The notes beneath the pieces were generated by a model. That model did no database searches and was not told the DNA's origin. It saw only the letters and a list, made by a program, of their open reading frames with translations. A DNA stretch of 64,000 nt from Hypomesus transpacificus (taxonomy: Eukaryota; Chordata; Actinopteri; Osmeriformes; Osmeridae), in the NCBI RefSeq assembly GCF_021917145.1, contig NC_061073.1, positions 17,456,926 to 17,520,925 on the forward strand, given 5' to 3'. A program made the translations under genes and the position numbers. Positions 22,163 to 33,872 of this stretch are shown here, piece by piece (within the stretch, counting starts at the first letter, position 1; the number at the start of each line of letters is the position of its first letter).

Positions 22163-24342
22163 CATTGCACTCTGAAGCATTGCTGTCCAACTATGCAAAT
22201 CGTAATTGATTTGTTTTCACAGTTTCAGTTACAATCTTAATCAGGCTCTATTTACTGCCCACATCATTAGAGCATGTTTATAAAACTTTATTAAAAATCC
22301 TTGGAAATGAATATACAAGCGTTAGAATTTACATATTAAGGCTTGTGTACTGTATATTTTTATATTTCAAGATTTTCCGATTTTTCATGAGATCCCTTAC
22401 CTTAGTACCTTCATTAAGCTCAGGCCGCTTGTTGCAGTGACTGTGCGTCAATGTCTCGTCATAGATTCATTACTGATCTACAGTCAGCGTGGGTGTCTGT
22501 TTGGTCTCATGACTTGTGGGTTACATCCTGTGTGGAAGGACATGACGCCACAGCAGCCTCATGGACCACTGCAAATAAGTGACTGTTTTACCTGTGAAGG
22601 AACGGTGACGGCGGGCAAGGACTGAGTGACTACTGACCTGGTGGACAGGTGTCCCATCTACTGCACATCCTGTTTGTATCCACGCCAGAACATTGGCAAG
22701 TTCTTGCAACGTATTCACCATGTGCACTAATCCAGAAGAACAAGGGCTTGATTGCAGCTCTCCAGTTTGACAGACTGTTGTGTTATCTGTTCACAGTGTA
22801 TGTAGTGAGTGTCTTTACGGCATACTGCCTCATTCCAACAATGTAGTACTTGTAAGAGCAAACATCCTAGAGAGTAGTTTGATCAGTACCAATGCCTGTA
22901 ACTCTTACATAACCACTGTTCAAGAATCAGGACACCTTACTGGCTCCCATTTCAAAGTTATCAAAACTGCGTCATAACATCTCTTTTTCTAATCTGTTTC
23001 CTGCATCATCACAAAACAAATAAGCACCACCTAGAACATCTGAGGTTCTTTAAACACGTACTAGACCATTTATAATTACAGAACAACTTGACATGCCTCG
23101 CCAGGTCGTCCTTATCTATGTTTAGCCGTGAAAAATCAAAATAATTATGTGCGACAAAGATCAAATTTAACATCATAAATAGGGTGTGTGAATACATTTG
23201 TCCGAGCACCGGACAGGAAGTGATGCAATTCAACCAGGCCAAAGTAATGAATGTCATGCTTGGATTCAGACTGACTGTTTAAACATCCCAACTATCCACA
23301 AAGTTACCTTTATAAAAGCATTTAAGTAGGATTTGTTTTAAGTATTTTGTTTATATTTGATCATGATCCACAACAGTTAAAACTTAGTGTTGAGAAAGAC
23401 TTAGGTGTAGTACTTTATAAATGCTTTGTGTTATAATTGTCAATACAAATAATTACATTTTGTATAAGAACAGTTATCTTTTGTGCCAGTACAATTATAG
23501 TCGCAAACCCTTTATACTAGCATGAATATAGGAAACCTCAATGTTTTACTCAAAGCATAAACCCATAATATGCATGCGCAAATGATTCATACAGTAAATA
23601 ATTACCTACACATTACAAAAATGAAAAGTTATATTCAGTTTTTTAATTACTTTCACAAACGTATAAATATCAATTGGAAAACAAATATTGCAACATAATT
23701 GGGCTCAATGCCCCAACTGTTTAAAGTGTAACCAAACCGTCCGGGTCAAGGGACACCATCAGGGTCAGGGGACATTGGGACACTTCTGGTTCAACCTCAC
23801 TTCTGTTCAACGGTTATAATATGACACCGGGTTACGATAAAGAATTATTATTTCATTTGAGGAGGGAAAAATATTGGTCATCTGACTAAAACATTTTCCT
23901 TTGTCCATAAATAAGTGTGTCTTACTGTATATGTATTTGTGTGTCTTGTAAAATGACTCTGATGTGTCCAGATTCTGCCACTAAACTGACTTTTTTGGAC
24001 TTTCATCCTAAAAATTGAGAGAATCGAGCACTTTGGCATGCGTTTCCCTGTGCTCTGCACAATGTCCTGTTTTTCGCAATGCAAATATTTAAGTGCCAAA
24101 TCTCCAAAACTTGCATAACTGTGGTCTTTCTAAGTAACCATCTCAGTCATGTGTAAAACCTTCAGCATCCTTCTTCATCTTCGTCCTTTGCAGTGTTTTC
24201 AGTGCCACTCCATTTGATATTGACTCAAACCACTGACTCAAGCAGACAGGGGCATACGTTTTTAAGTCGTCAACCAAAACTTGAGTCTTTTGAAACTTTT
24301 GAAATGTCTGTCTCAATTTGTACAAAGTCATCTCTTAGCTGT
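22163..24342. other. tail-to-tail tigar-fgf23 intergenic region
   Basis: AT-rich, repeat-poor DNA. Probably contains the fgf23 3' UTR on the minus strand. No further gene recognised. Confidence 0.5.
22287..22292 (-). terminator. possible polyadenylation signal of fgf23
   Basis: AATAAA on the minus strand, the only clear one found between fgf23 and tigar. Using it would make a 2-kb AT-rich fgf23 3' UTR ending close to the tigar 3' end. Weak support. Confidence 0.25.
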
Positions 24343-24777
24343 TTAGTCTTTCTCTGTCCGGTCCTCTATGTTAGTCTTAATGGGACTGATGGGGCCATTG
24401 GAATGCAACACCTGCAAGGGATCATCACAGGAAGTGATGGTCTCCTTGGAAACAGCGCCAGGCTGCTCCTTGTCCAAATTTCCCTGGTGCAGGTCAGGTT
24501 TGTGCTCCCCGTTGCGTCTGGGCTGCCGCTGGTTCTCTAGCGGGTCAGCAGGGTCAGAAACCTGTCCACTCCTCTTGGTTCTGTGGATCCGAGGAAGGAT
24601 GTAGTGTGCTAGGAGGGCGGAGGAGTGTTGGAGGGACTTGTGGTCTTCTGTGACCACATCTCCAGTCTTCTCAGAGTCCTGGAGACTGAGCACAAGGCCA
24701 GCTGGCCAGGAGGAGTAGAACCCATCCAGCTGGTCTTCCTGGTACTGGAACCGGCATTCCTCTTTGTTCACGATCAG
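24343..24777 (-). CDS. fgf23: fgf23 exon 3 (last coding)
   Basis: Acceptor is ttttgtctattag. It encodes 144 residues: the end of the core (LIVNKEECRFQYQ), the RTKR-S cleavage motif, and a hydrophilic C-tail with two DPL segments, ending NIEDRTEKD. Confidence 0.93.
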   Translation of the reverse strand: MIVNKEECRFQYQEDQLDGFYSSWPAGLVLSLQDSEKTGDVVTEDHKSLQHSSALLAHYILPRIHRTKRSGQVSDPADPLENQRQPRRNGEHKPDLHQGNLDKEQPGAVSKETITSCDDPLQVLHSNGPISPIKTNIEDRTEKD

Positions 24778-25496
24778 CTAATAGACAAAAGTAACAGAAA
24801 CATCATTTGATTTCTTCTTAGTTAGAGACAAAGAGCGGTATTTCAGACAAAAGTTGATCTGTATGTCAAACCGGTGATGTAATCTAAAGTGTCAGATTCA
24901 TTTAGAATAATATTGGAGATAAATTCTGATGTGGTTATCTTATTATACTTACTGAATTAAACAGCTCTCCGTCAACGTCCACGCATAGGAATCGCCTTTT
25001 TCTCAAATCAAATATTGACACAAAATCTGTTGAATCCGTTTTCATTTGAAGCATAACTGTGGGACATTTCAAATTATTAGTATTAGTACGATTTCATGAA
25101 ATAATAATTTTGGGTAAAATAAAAAAATCCATAAATGTAAAAAAAGGTTTTGCTGTAGACAATGTATTTTTTAAACTTTCCAAATAATGTTATATTAACT
25201 AAAGGAATGACCAAATCATCTTAATGGGGAATTGAGTAGAAAAATCCTCTTGCTACAAGATGAACAGACCTACCAAGAGACTCGTGTTTGATCAATCTCC
25301 TCAACTGACCGCCCAAGTTTCCATTCAAGAGCAGATCACCAGAGTCGCTGACATTTTGCCGATGAAGAGGCCTTTTTTGAGAGCCTTTGGTGGGCAGGCG
25401 GTGCCGCCGGGGCAGGTCCCATTCCACTGGTTTGCAATTTACGAAACTGGAAAGATGTAGCGAGACCAGCACGAAGACAGTGAAAGGAGGTTGCAT
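24343..25496 (-). CDS. fgf23: fibroblast growth factor 23 (endocrine phosphatonin)
   Basis: Complete gene on the minus strand: 25496..25274, 25056..24953 and 24777..24343, 253 residues (human 251). FGF23 is a secreted hormone that signals through FGFR plus alpha-Klotho to lower phosphate reabsorption and calcitriol; in fish it is linked to the corpuscles of Stannius and kidney. It begins with a hydrophobic signal peptide (MQPPFTVFVLVSLHLSSFV). The trefoil core has RFLCVDVDGELFNS and KEECRFQYQ. The middle exon is exactly 104 nt, typical for FGF genes. A subtilisin-like cleavage site RTKRS corresponds to the human RHTR-S site that inactivates the hormone. The C-terminal tail has two DPL-containing segments (SDPADPLEN and SCDDPLQVL), like the paired Klotho-binding segments of FGF23. 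The core is divergent, so homology rests on these features plus position between tigar and fgf6 on the expected strand. Confidence 0.92.
24953..25056 (-). CDS. fgf23: fgf23 exon 2
   Basis: Acceptor is tgtcccacag and donor is gtaagt. At 104 nt it has the canonical size of the central FGF exon. It encodes MLQMKTDSTDFVSIFDLRKR followed by RFLCVDVDGELFNS. Confidence 0.93.
25274..25496 (-). CDS. fgf23: fgf23 exon 1 (coding)
   Basis: ATG at 25496-25494; donor gtaggt begins at 25273. It encodes the signal peptide and the first trefoil strands (LLLNGNLGGQLRRLIKHESL), 74 residues plus one base. Confidence 0.9.
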
Positions 25497-25615
25497 GGTA
25501 GTTGGAAATCCGCTTCACAAACGCACACGCAGTACGTCAGGTTCTTGGGCAGCAGTGTTAACAATGGTACAATACTAGTGTAAAAGTTCAGTGTGGAAGA
25601 CGTCCAAAAGTTAGT

Positions 25616-25623
25616 CTATATAT
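25616..25623 (-). promoter_or_regulatory. candidate TATA box of fgf23
   Basis: ATATATAG on the minus strand, about 120 nt upstream of the fgf23 ATG. A start site about 30 nt downstream would give a 5' UTR near 90 nt. This is sequence match only. Confidence 0.4.
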
Positions 25624-26280
25624 GAAGAAGGAGCTCGTTTTTTACTCGTTTCAAGGTTTTCAAATGGATATGAGTTCGTTTAAGTTCCAGTGTTCTCACG
25701 TATTGCCCAACCAACGAGGAATGACAAATCCTGAACGTGGTACATCGCTTTATTTACATTTCGTGGGAAACTGTCTGCCGCCCCCGCATCTAATAGGTTA
25801 TAGGTGCAACTGTTGAAACCTTTCTGTGATTGGACATAAGGTTATGACCATTTATGCTATTTGCATTTATCTGTGATCTCATCTAGTGACGGGTAGTTAT
25901 GAATCAGGTCTCAACCCATACAGCTATCCAATTGGTCAGACCTGACGTGATGCAACAATTGACAAGGCCTACAGAAAACCAAAGGGGTGAGACTGTTCCA
26001 GGCCAGTGCTACGTAGTTCATGTATTGGACTAGACTAGAGGCTTAAATGGAATGTAGGCAAGAGTAATCAGAACATGCCAGAGTGGGGAGTCGCAACCCC
26101 AGGTTTGTGTTGCAACATGTTCCTGTCAAGTGGGTTTCTTCATTTCAGGGTTTGAAGAAGTTCAGTTACAATATGGTCCACTAGCCTAACTAGTCCAGGA
26201 CAATTGTCCACCAAAATAAAGATGAATAATGTACTACTTTGAAGCCAACATTAAAGCACAACAACCATTTAAAAAACATT

Positions 26281-26286
26281 TTTATT
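26281..26286 (-). terminator. possible polyadenylation signal of fgf6
   Basis: AATAAA on the minus strand within an AT-rich stretch 3.6 kb past the fgf6 stop. It would imply a long 3' UTR. Alternatives were not found nearer, but the assignment is weak. Confidence 0.25.
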
Positions 26287-26578
26287 ATTATTTTCAGGAA
26301 TACAGTTGACTGAGCTGTGCACAGCACATACGTACAAAAATAAAAGGAAAACCATTTTTATATATTAGTATTCTTACTTCATCATCAGTTTTTTCAGAAA
26401 CAAATGATTGGATAAGTCTGTTGTTTCAAACTAATTTACAATCATTTCAATAAATTGGAACTAAGGCAGAAGGTGAGGTATATGTTTAAAAAAAGGAGAA
26501 GGGGATATTCAGAGGAAGCACACTCTCCTCAGTGCAGGAATATAAAACTGAGAAACAACCAAGGCTGCTGGCACAGTG

Positions 26579-26777
26579 ACACACACACACACAAGCCCAG
26601 CTCCACACACTCACAGGCCCAGCTCCACACACACAAGCCCAGCTCCACACACTCACAAGGCCAGCTCCACACACACACAAGGCCAGCTCCACACTCACAA
26701 GCCCAGCTCCACACACACAAGCCCAGCTCCACACACTCACAGGCCCAGCTCCACACACACAAGCCCAGCTCCACATC
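26579..26777. repeat. CA-rich minisatellite (CCCAGCTCCACACACACAAG)
   Basis: About ten copies of a 19-23-bp unit, cagctccacacac plus tcacaggc or acaagcc. Confidence 0.88.
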
Positions 26778-28579
26778 ACTCCCCATGCCGCCTCACCCTA
26801 CCCATACGGAAAAGAAAAAAAATCTTGGATGGTTGAATAGGAACTATAAACTAAATGGTCATGATTCTTTTATAAAGTCCTTTCAGATGTAGACCAGTGC
26901 ATTTAGGGGGGGGGGGGGGTCTTCAGAAGGGCTTCTATTGAGATCTCGGGGGGTAGCTTAGGGTGAGATATTCACATTCATCTTTTCTACAGTTGTTGTG
27001 GCCATTTCAGCCCCTGAAGCAGCAACATTCAGGTGACTTCCCCACTCAGCCTGACCTGACAGGTGAGCTCCAGAATGTCCTATACATGATCTAATGAGTA
27101 TTGATCAATGAGAAAAGACATGGTGAAGATCAGGATATTATCCATTGCTGTTAGTATTATTATTTATAATACATATTATTCTCACCACTCTATTATTAAG
27201 AGTGGTGAGACACACAGTGCATAGTGGCCTACCCAGCAGAGTTAACAGTGTTGCTGGTGCTTTACACAGTGCACAGTGTTACTGCATCCTGGCAGTACCA
27301 AGCTGGTGTCGCTCCCAGTTTCTGATCATTGCACTTACAGGAAGTGCACTCCATCAACTGTTTCCTAGCACAACACTTAACCGTCTTGCTTTCTTGCATG
27401 AACCCTTGGTAAGCCATTATCAAGAGTGATCTAATGCCTTCATTTCAATAAGGGCTGATGTGGTCATTGCCAAAAGGGTTTCTGTTGCTTGCCTGGCTAC
27501 CTGCCTGACTGTCTGTCTCTCTGCCTGACTGTCTGACTGCCCTGCCTCCCTGCATAACAGACTGTCTGCCTGCTTGTTTTCCTGCATAATTGCCTGTCTG
27601 CCTCCCTGCATAGCTGCCTGTCTGTCTGCTGTCCGCTTGACTTCCTTGCAGAATGGAGCAGAGCGGTTACTAGCAGAGCCTGACAATGCCCTGCTCTTCC
27701 TGACTCAAGGTAAATTGATCTGATAGCATCTCTGCTGCAGCTAGTACGGAGAAAGAGATTGATGATGAGCACAAACATTCAGAGATGTTCTCTAGCCGCA
27801 TGTGTTATCTCAGTCAGCTGCTGATGCCCTTCCTGTCCTCTCACGCTAAGCTACAGAGAAGGAGCGCCTGTTAGAATGAGCAGGGCTACTGTAGGGCTAT
27901 TGGCTAGCTGACACAACTGGTCCTCCAGACCCCAGAATGACAGTACGGTTGTTAACTATCGGAGATCTTCCACAGTTAAATCATATTCTGCGACAAACTA
28001 AAACATATTTGAGATGCACTCCCATTCTATGGATTAAGGAATAACATTAATTCAAATGTATATACAAGCCAGACAGCCAATTTGGGAGCAACCCCACTGT
28101 CTATCCTACCAGAGGCTGAGAGAGACCAGCGGGCCATTTGTCCTTCGACTAACATGGTTGATATGTGAGGAGAGGGGAGGGTACCTCTGGAATATCAAGG
28201 CCTGATGCAGACAAAACTATTTCACTGTTTCCCCAACTGACCGAGGGACTGGTGAGGGGTCCTCAGGAGTTTGTACTGGGGAACGCAGGGGGCCTGTGCA
28301 ACACGATCTGCCTCATCAGCAGGTTAAACAAACACTGCTGGACATGTTTTGCAGCTCCATATGTGTCCTCTCTCTCTCTGTCCTGTTTGGATTATCCTCC
28401 TCCTCTTCTTTCCTAGCTATGGCCTCTAAAGAGAAAAGCAAAGAAAGTTACGAATTGAAGTTGGCTGCATACAAGCCGATGGAAATGATTGAACCTTTGA
28501 CCCAGACAAGACCATCAAACTAAGTCACAGACCGCACCAGCAATGCCAATGAGATGAATAGGTGTCAACGCACAATTCT

Positions 28580-28633
28580 TGTATATCTAAATATCAGATA
28601 TCAGACTATATCTAAATATCAGATATCAGACTC
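28580..28633. repeat. short duplication with ATATCAGATATCAGACT
   Basis: The segment atctaaatatcagatatcag occurs twice. The unit contains a palindromic GATATC. Confidence 0.8.
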
Positions 28634-29855
28634 TGCTGTTGAAAATCCTACAAATTAGTAAACAATTCTTTAACAAAAAATCTATAACAATATTTACAAT
28701 AGTTCTTGTGGCTGACAATCATATCCAGTTTGACATGAAAACAGCACTATTCAATGTAGCCACCAGAACAGAATAAAAGAAGCTGCTGTAGGTATCCAGA
28801 AATATACAGCTTATAATCAAACACCTGCACACCTACCTTCCCTTCAGTTTTGGTTTCAATCCTTCATCATGAACAAAAAACGACGCTCTGATAACTGCTC
28901 TGTGTCACCGCAAAAGCATAATAATTTTGCTTAGTTTCAGTAGTCTGCAAACAGACACAAACACACACATTTCCCTCTGGTCTGACTCTTTCCAAAATAT
29001 AAAACGTATAAAAAGCCAGACTTGTGAGTAAAGACCCCTCGGTCGTGCCTCGTGGTGGGACTCCAGTCCTTCCAAACAGTAGGATCCTCAGGGGACTTGA
29101 TCTAATTATGGAAAGAAAATAAACGGAGGATACTTGTGGCCCTCTGGGAATTCAGCAGCATTCCCCTGGGTCTGAAGGTTGTGTTGTGTCATCCCTATTC
29201 CTGAGCCAGGGCCGCGTTTCTCGCATGCAAAGCATGTCAGACTCCCCCTTCCTTCCTCTCCCCTACTCCAACACTTCAACACAAAGCAGGGAAACCTGAC
29301 ATGTAGTGAGTGCTCTAGTTACGCTGCTCTTCCAGATCAAGTCAACAGCAAAGTGGGGAGGGGGGGATGTTTGGGACATAACAGTAAGAAAAGTAAAGTA
29401 AACGCAGGCATTCTGCTCTGTAGAAACATCATGTACACTTCTTTTTTACCATCCGGGGTTGTGATGCTTTGAGTTAATAAAAGCTACCGGTTTCCCTTCC
29501 TAAACCCAGACGTGTTCCTGAGAGGGCCGAGGCTCCTCCGCTTAGGGCACAAACACTCCGAGGAGAGGGGTGTGTGGGCTCTGATACCAAGACACACGGT
29601 TGGCAGTGCCTCCCCACCCCTTCATATCATAAAACAACTGAAAACAAAAGCAGCAAAGGATATTTCCCATATGTTTAAAAGTAAGCTATCGAAATATACA
29701 TATAAAGACTGAGTTAATTCTATCATCACATATAGTTGTATTTCTTTCTTTTGCAGTCCGTTTTTGTATTTTGCGTATATAGTATAATAATATTACCTGG
29801 GAATTAATCCACATGTGCAAATATTGTGAGTTATTGCCAGGTTGTTTAGTTTTGC

Positions 29856-30032
29856 TCACATTCGGGGTAGGAAGTGTGTGACCGTCATGGCAGTGGTGGC
29901 TTTACTGCCCCTCTTCAGGCGGCCATGTTTACTGAGGGCGATGTAGAAGCCTCGGTACATGGTGGACTCATAGGCGTTGTAGTTGTTTGGCAGCAAGGTC
30001 TCCTTGAACTTGCACTCATCATGGAAGACTGT
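29856..30032 (-). CDS. fgf6: fgf6 exon 3 (last coding)
   Basis: Acceptor is gtcttcccag. It encodes 58 residues plus stop: [20 protein letters not shown] through the receptor- and heparin-binding region to TVTHFLPRM. Confidence 0.96.
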   Translation of the reverse strand, partial: TVFHDECKFKETLLPNNYNAYESTMYRGFYIALSKHGRLKRGSKATTAMTVTHFLPRM

Positions 30033-32382
30033 CTGGGAAGACAAAGAACAGAAAGAGAGAGAGAGAGAAAGAGAGACAGGGGGAGAAGAAGTCACAGTTT
30101 CATCGATTGAGTAACCTTTGACACAGGGAAGTTGCACACAGGAGACATGCTAATAATGTATGTGACAACCCAAAAAATCGAGTTTGACTGAAAAGTAAGA
30201 GGTATGTTAGTAACTTTCAGATGGCCTACCTGTTTAAATCAGTCATGCCTTGGGAGAATTATTCAACTTGATTTTCAAATAAATGTTTCACAAATGACAT
30301 TTTCCCCAATACTCAATTGTGCTTAAATAATAGTGTTAATTTCCACTGATATACAGCAAGAAGGGACATAACATAATCTATAGTCTGAATAATGCAATAG
30401 TGCAGCCTTTTCTCCCTCCATAACTCAAGAACAGTGGATGATCCGTTTAAATCATGCCACACCATCTGGTCTAGCCGGCCAATTCCCCTCAATTCTACAT
30501 AAAACCATGAATCATTTAAATGCAAATGCCATACTATAGCGTCTACTATATACTATATAAAATGTCGAGCATAGGGGATACCTATTATCCTCTCACACAA
30601 CATCAATTGCCAATCACCCTCTTTTATGATGTGAAAGATCATGACTAAATCATTATTTTACAGGTGAAGAACACAACAGCTGAGAGTATGCAGTAACAGT
30701 GCAGTAACAGTGCAGTAACAGTGCAGTAACAGTGCAGTAACAGTGCAGTAACAGTGCAGTAACAGTGCAGTAACACTGCAGTGCAGGTGTAACATGGGCC
30801 AGGACATTCAGCTGACTGGGAAGATGGAGAACTGCTGATAGCGTCAGAGAACACAGACCTAATTCAATCACTTATCAGACCATAAGCCCAGAAAATTGGA
30901 TAAAATCTATTTGTGCGTCATCACCCTTGGTCGGACAGCTTCCAGTTGCCCACATCTTTCATTCAATGACAAAACAATGTGTAAAAAAGTGACGCGTCTT
31001 TAAGATGCGGCCAAATGCACAATACACGCGCCTGATGACAGGTTCTGGTAAATTGAGGGGCTTTCCCACACGCTCGGCTATTACAGCGCGTGACAGAATT
31101 CTGCGTCTGTTATCCTCATCATTATGGGCAACATTCCGACAAGAGGACTAGTGCTTCAATATGGTCTCTGCAACGCTAAAAGGCTGACGCTGTACAAAAT
31201 ACAAACCTTTTTAACACACAAACGCTGTCATTATTTTAAAAATACGATTTTTCCCATGCTGGAATGAGATGCATCGCACATCCCAAATATGACAGGCAAA
31301 TCAAATCAAACCGGTGCATTTAGTTATTCTCGGAGCCATTAAAATACATAGCAGGACAATAAATGGAATATTGTGCATACCTACCGTTCCGTATAACCTT
31401 CCCCGGCTATTCATTGCGACAAACATCTCACTCTTTACCCCGTAGAGGCTGACCACTCCTCGCTCTACTGTTGAGATCTCTATTAAACCTACAGGAGAGA
31501 ACAAAGCAGATGTCAGGATTTTAGGATATACATCAGATCATGACAAAACAGTCTACTGCATCAAGCAATACATCAAACATGGTTCTTGTAAGTGAAACAT
31601 GCGTTCTGCTGCTGTGCGGGTGGAACCTTGCAGGTTGCTGCGCAGGGTGACGGGTCTTTGTTCTGTCTTAATCCCATCATATTTCATTTCCCATCTGATA
31701 ACATTATCTATGCACTCTCCATATTAAAACGAATAGCTGCAGATTTTAGACGTGCACATCCAGAATGTGTTTATTGGCCCCAACAGTAGTCCATGTAAAA
31801 ATAAGTTGTCTAAATACGTCCATACATACATTCATGTCATGGTTTATCTTAAGGAGAATGTAGCCCTGATAGATAATGTTTAAATAGATTCGTCTCTGCA
31901 GCCAGGAGACATTCAATGCCGCCCTCTCGACCTATGACATACCATACAAATTGATAGGGGTATAGCCTTTGTATAGATCGATCATTATTGACAACCTCTT
32001 TTTATCTTGTCTATTAGGTTACATCTGTGTAAGGTAACTCACTGTACTGGTTTTCATTATGTACACCGTTTATCCTGCCGCCGGGGAGGACCTGAAGGTG
32101 AAACCCGATGCCTACGTTGCAGTACAGTCTTCGCACTCTTTTGATACCCAGCAAATAGTCACTCTCCCAGTTCAGGTCCGATTTCTCCCCCGAGATACCC
32201 AGTATAGAGCGGGAGAACAGGGTCTCCCATCTTTTTTCCAATAAAGTTGCATTCGTCCTGCTTGGAATAGGATATGATGACACAATCCCAACCAGGAACC
32301 CCAAGAGAACAATTGCAGTCAACGTCCAGTGCGTGCTGGCCTCGTGGGACATACTGATGAGGAACCTTTGCGCAATGGCCAT
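29856..32382 (-). CDS. fgf6: fibroblast growth factor 6
   Basis: Complete gene on the minus strand: 32382..32043, 31488..31385 and 30032..29856, 206 residues (human 208). It is a secreted heparin-binding FGF of the FGF4 subfamily, expressed in muscle and acting through FGFR1/4. The N-terminus has a signal-anchor-like hydrophobic stretch ([14 protein letters not shown]), then an N-glycosylation sequon NATLL. The core has [54 protein letters not shown] and the basic GRLKRGSK heparin site, ending TVTHFLPRM. The central exon is 104 nt. The start at 32382 matches the human start context MAL/MAI..Q. Its placement next to fgf23 on the same strand is as in human. Teleosts may have fgf6a and fgf6b; linkage to fgf23 suggests but does not prove the a copy. 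Confidence 0.97.
30033..31384 (-). other. fgf6 intron 2
   Basis: Holds an 11-bp tandem repeat at 30695-30783; otherwise nothing recognised. Confidence 0.8.
30695..30783. repeat. 11-bp tandem repeat (AGTAACAGTGC)
   Basis: Eight copies of agtaacagtgc, with the last one changed to agtaacactgc. Confidence 0.93.
31385..31488 (-). CDS. fgf6: fgf6 exon 2
   Basis: Acceptor is ctcctgtag and donor is gtaggt. Exactly 104 nt. It encodes [20 protein letters not shown], then [14 protein letters not shown]. Confidence 0.96.
31489..32042 (-). other. fgf6 intron 1
   Basis: 554 nt between gtgagt and ctcctgtag. Nothing else seen. Confidence 0.85.
32043..32382 (-). CDS. fgf6: fgf6 exon 1 (coding)
   Basis: ATG at 32382; donor gtgagt begins at 32042. 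It encodes 113 residues plus one base, including the signal sequence, NATLL sequon and first trefoil repeat up to HNENQY. Confidence 0.95.
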
Positions 32383-33472
32383 CCGGTTTACCTTCGAGGC
32401 ACGTGGTCAAAATTAATGGCCCTAAAAATACCGCTCTCCTTGTTTTTCTTCCTTCGGCATGCTGGCAGAGGATTATTTTTGGAACGCGGATCTGGGCTTT
32501 GGGCATTAGACGACTGCCCCGGTGCAGAAGAGAAGAAACGGGAGAGCGCACGGCAGAGCTTGAGGTTGTGGCGGTGGTGATTACCATGTTTTGCAGCTCT
32601 GCGCCTCTCTCTCTCGATAGGCAACGCAGGCCGTGAAGAATACCCCTCACCAAAACCCTATTTCACCTTGCCAGGCTGTCTAGATGACATCATGCTGACT
32701 TTATCGCTTGCCCCGTCGAATGACACAAGGGCGGAGGATGTTGAGGGAGAGAGGGAGAAGTTGCAAGCATGCAAGAAAAAGAGGCGCGGAACTGCAGTGC
32801 CAAGTCTGTGGAGAGTTCAACGGAATACTGTCACAGCGCTTGTAAGAACTAGGATGGCAGGAAACCTCATTGGGTGGCGTTTAGCGACAGGGGTATATGA
32901 TGGCCACTTTGGCGGCTCCCAAATTGGGTCGGTGATCATATGCCTGCCAGGCTGCGTCCTTATTTAGAACGAAGGTGTAAAAACAGGCCACTTGTCACCG
33001 GAGAGCAATGGGTGTCCTAGGGTTCTACATCTTGTAGGCTATGGTGTCGCATGTCCCCCCCCCCCTCAGTTTAACGTTTATCTAAACCAGTGGGTACTAC
33101 TGGGCGCAGAGTCGTTGACTGCATTCATGTGCGCTATATGGAAAGCTGGTGGGAAGATTGGAAACCTTCAAACGTCTATCATTGCTGATGTACTTCACGA
33201 AAGCCCAGAGTCACACCGTCGTTTCCATGTCCGCTAAGAGATCATAAGCAGCATGTCAAACGTCTGAGGGTCATACACTTACTGGTTCTTGAGTGGCAGT
33301 ACGTCTAGATGTCCAATTGATGGCGCTATTTCCAAGGTTTTAAATCATCGGCATAGTTTATGGGCAAAAAAAAGAAAAAACACAACGGGAGTTCTTACGA
33401 GTCTAAAATCCTGTCAACTTTCCCCTCCTTATTATAATCGACTCTTCAAAAAGCCTTTTACAATGAAATATC

Positions 33473-33478
33473 TTTATT
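33473..33478 (-). terminator. possible polyadenylation signal of slc45a3
   Basis: AATAAA on the minus strand, 3 kb after the slc45a3 stop and about 1 kb before the fgf6 start region. The intervening DNA is mostly AT-rich, so a long 3' UTR is possible but unproven. Confidence 0.25.
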
Positions 33479-33811
33479 TTGTATAAAAATCTATTTGTGA
33501 CAATGATACATCAGAGATTTACAATGACAATAAAATTATTTAAAAAAAGAATTTGTGAAGGCTTAATATAACAATGGGCATCAGTGAAAATATCCCTGAT
33601 TCAGTCTTTACATCCCAGCAACATTATAATACAACTAAAATGGATCACTAGAGGGACCCTTACTGGCACTTACTATGCTGAGCCCAAGTAGGACGTCTGA
33701 ACACAGAATAGTAGGACAGCCGCTCTATTGCTAATCAAAGTCAAAGGTTATTATGCAAAAGAGCAACAGCAAGCAGACAACAGAGGCACTCCCAACAGGA
33801 ACTCAGTGGTT

Positions 33812-33872
33812 AGAGTGATGAGGCAGAGTGATGAGGCAGAGTGATGAGACAAAGTGATGAGGCAGTGATGAG
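33812..33872. repeat. 13-bp tandem repeat (GTGATGAGGCAGA)
   Basis: About five imperfect copies of gtgatgaggcaga. Confidence 0.8.

Larger units (their letters stand above)
25624..29855. other. fgf23-fgf6 intergenic region
   Basis: No exon recognised. Its right part is probably fgf6 3' UTR (minus). It contains a CA-rich minisatellite (26579-26777), a G run (26907-26920), degenerate CTGC repeats (27485-27630) and a short duplication (28580-28633). Confidence 0.5.
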
